This document shows, piece by piece, positions 63,297 through 64,000 of a stretch of DNA of 64,000 nt. The DNA is from Microbacterium thalli. GTDB taxonomy: Bacteria > Actinomycetota > Actinomycetes > Actinomycetales > Microbacteriaceae. A program made the translations under genes and the position numbers. The stretch lies in contig NZ_JAQZCH010000002.1 of NCBI RefSeq assembly GCF_028737325.1, positions 372,001 to 436,000 of the forward strand, written 5' to 3'. The first letter of the stretch is position 1. Every line of letters begins with the position of its first letter. The notes under the pieces are model-generated. The model ran no database searches and had not been told where the DNA came from. It worked only from the letters and a program-made list of their open reading frames with translations.

Positions 63297-64000
63297 GGCG
63301 ACCCGTCTCTCTCTGCCCGTGCTCGCCGGGGTTCCAGCGCTGCGCGGGCGGCTGCTCGTCGCGCAGTTCGCCGAGGAGTCCCGCGATGCGCCCCATGACG
63401 GCATCCGTCCCCGCGACCAGCTGCGCCGGGGCCGGCGTCTGGCCGGCCACGAAGGGCAGCTCGACGCGCGGGCCGAAGCGAACGCGCACGCGCTTGCGCA
63501 GCGGCCACAGGCTGAGCTTGCCGTAGCGCGGCAGGATCGCCTGCACTCCCCAGGTGGCGACGGGGATGATCGGGATGTCGCCGGCGACTGCGACACGCAC
63601 GGCGCCCGACTTCCCGCGCATCGGCCACAGGTCGGGCTCCCGGGTGAGCGAACCCTCCGGGTAGACGATGACACCGCGACCGTCGGCGACGAGCTCGGCC
63701 GCCTGGGCGATCGCCTGCCCCGCGGCGGAGGCGGACGTCGTGCGCGAGACGGGGATCATGCCGAGGCCGCGCAGCACGGTGCCGACGACAGGTACCCGGA
63801 ACAGGCTCTCCTTCGCCATGAACCGAGGGGCGCGCCCCAGACGCCACGTCGCGACCGCGATGATGATCGGGTCGAACTCGCTGTAGTGGTTGGGGGCCAG
63901 CACGTAGGGCCCGTTCTCGGGCAGGTGCTCGCCGCCCTCGATCTCTATCTTGGCGAGCAGACCGACGGCCGGCACCACGACGGCGGCAGCAAGCCAGAAC
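63286..64000 (-). CDS. plsC: 1-acyl-sn-glycerol-3-phosphate acyltransferase, 5' end cut by the window
   Basis: Adds the second fatty acid to lysophosphatidic acid. The frame is open to the window edge; the visible part (about 237 residues) begins FWLAAAVVVPAVG, a hydrophobic segment, so the start lies outside. It has APNHYSEFDP with the HX4D motif, the RFMAKESLFRVPVVG block, the third block VIVYPEGSLTREPDLW and the fourth IIPVATWG. The C-terminal 50 residues are polar. Its TAA overlaps the gpsA start by 11 bases. With gpsA and cdsA it covers early phospholipid synthesis. Confidence 0.92.
   Translation of the reverse strand, partial: FWLAAAVVVPAVGLLAKIEIEGGEHLPENGPYVLAPNHYSEFDPIIIAVATWRLGRAPRFMAKESLFRVPVVGTVLRGLGMIPVSRTTSASAAGQAIAQAAELVADGRGVIVYPEGSLTREPDLWPMRGKSGAVRVAVAGDIPIIPVATWGVQAILPRYGKLSLWPLRKRVRVRFGPRVELPFVAGQTPAPAQLVAGTDAVMGRIAGLLGELRDEQPPAQRWNPGEHGQRETGRLES

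Overview
This 64 kb window is a dense, very GC-rich stretch of actinobacterial core chromosome. Gene content and order (gatCAB, the GlgE glucan genes, cdsA-frr-pyrH-tsf-rpsB, xerC-dprA-comM-yraN-rnhB-lepB-rplS, rpsP-KH-rimM-trmD, ftsY-smc, rnc-mutM, recG-coaD, plsC-gpsA-ddl), small lineage proteins (DUF2469, DUF3515, DUF4166, MSMEG_6728 type) and a polar-growth DivIVA-repeat protein point to Microbacteriaceae, most likely Microbacterium or a close relative. That placement rests on recognised protein families, not on a database search. I see no rRNA, tRNA, CRISPR array, prophage or insertion sequence, and nothing that looks like a recently acquired island.

Layout. 1-9.3 kb: 5' part of dinB, the gatCAB amidotransferase operon with a terminator hairpin, a divergent acyl-CoA synthetase, a decayed DUF4262 pseudogene, ligA and a DUF4166 gene. 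9.3-12.6 kb: a TIGR01777 oxidoreductase sharing a palindromic operator with the DUF4166 gene, then mnmA and a cysteine desulfurase. 12.6-19 kb: alpha-glucan metabolism (glgX, glgE, glgB) ending at a shared bidirectional terminator. 19-25.3 kb: envelope and uncharacterised genes (CnoX-like thioredoxin-TPR, a two-part membrane/lipoprotein-like protein, AI-2E-type permease, alpha/beta hydrolase, zinc-ribbon protein, transglycosylase-like protein, DivIVA-repeat protein). 25.3-41 kb: translation, nucleotide, lipid and DNA-processing housekeeping, nearly all on the minus strand with many 4-base ATGA couplings. 41-51.5 kb: YbdK-type ligase, ffh, TetR regulator, lipB-lipA, two small conserved genes, ftsY, smc. 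51.5-53.3 kb: a probable leader peptide, an 82-residue lineage protein and a tandem GNAT protein. 53-64 kb: mutM-rnc-rpmF-yceD-coaD-recG, an acyltransferase with rsmD, thiL, a DUF3515 lipoprotein, ddl, gpsA and a truncated plsC.

How the genes work together. GatCAB, EF-Ts, S2, S16, L19, L32, RRF, TrmD, RimM, RsmD, MnmA and RNase III form a translation set. Ffh, FtsY and LepB provide co-translational export and signal-peptide cleavage. CdsA, GpsA and the two acyltransferases supply phospholipid precursors. Ddl, the M23-like and transglycosylase-like proteins and the DivIVA-repeat protein serve the wall. GlgE and GlgB build branched glucan from maltose-1-phosphate while GlgX debranches it. The cysteine desulfurase directly upstream of mnmA probably supplies sulfur for tRNA 2-thiouridine.

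Many gene starts carry a TANNNT-like -10 hexamer 6-7 bases before the start codon, the arrangement expected of leaderless transcripts. In two places the upstream gene's TAG stop doubles as the start of a TAGACT -10. The most unusual sites are a folded rplS leader, the small-ORF leader in front of an 82-residue protein, the orphan TetR-type operator at 9.28 kb and the protein with an internal lipobox at 20-21.7 kb. I found no clearly new multi-gene system; the candidates are regulatory elements and uncharacterised single genes.
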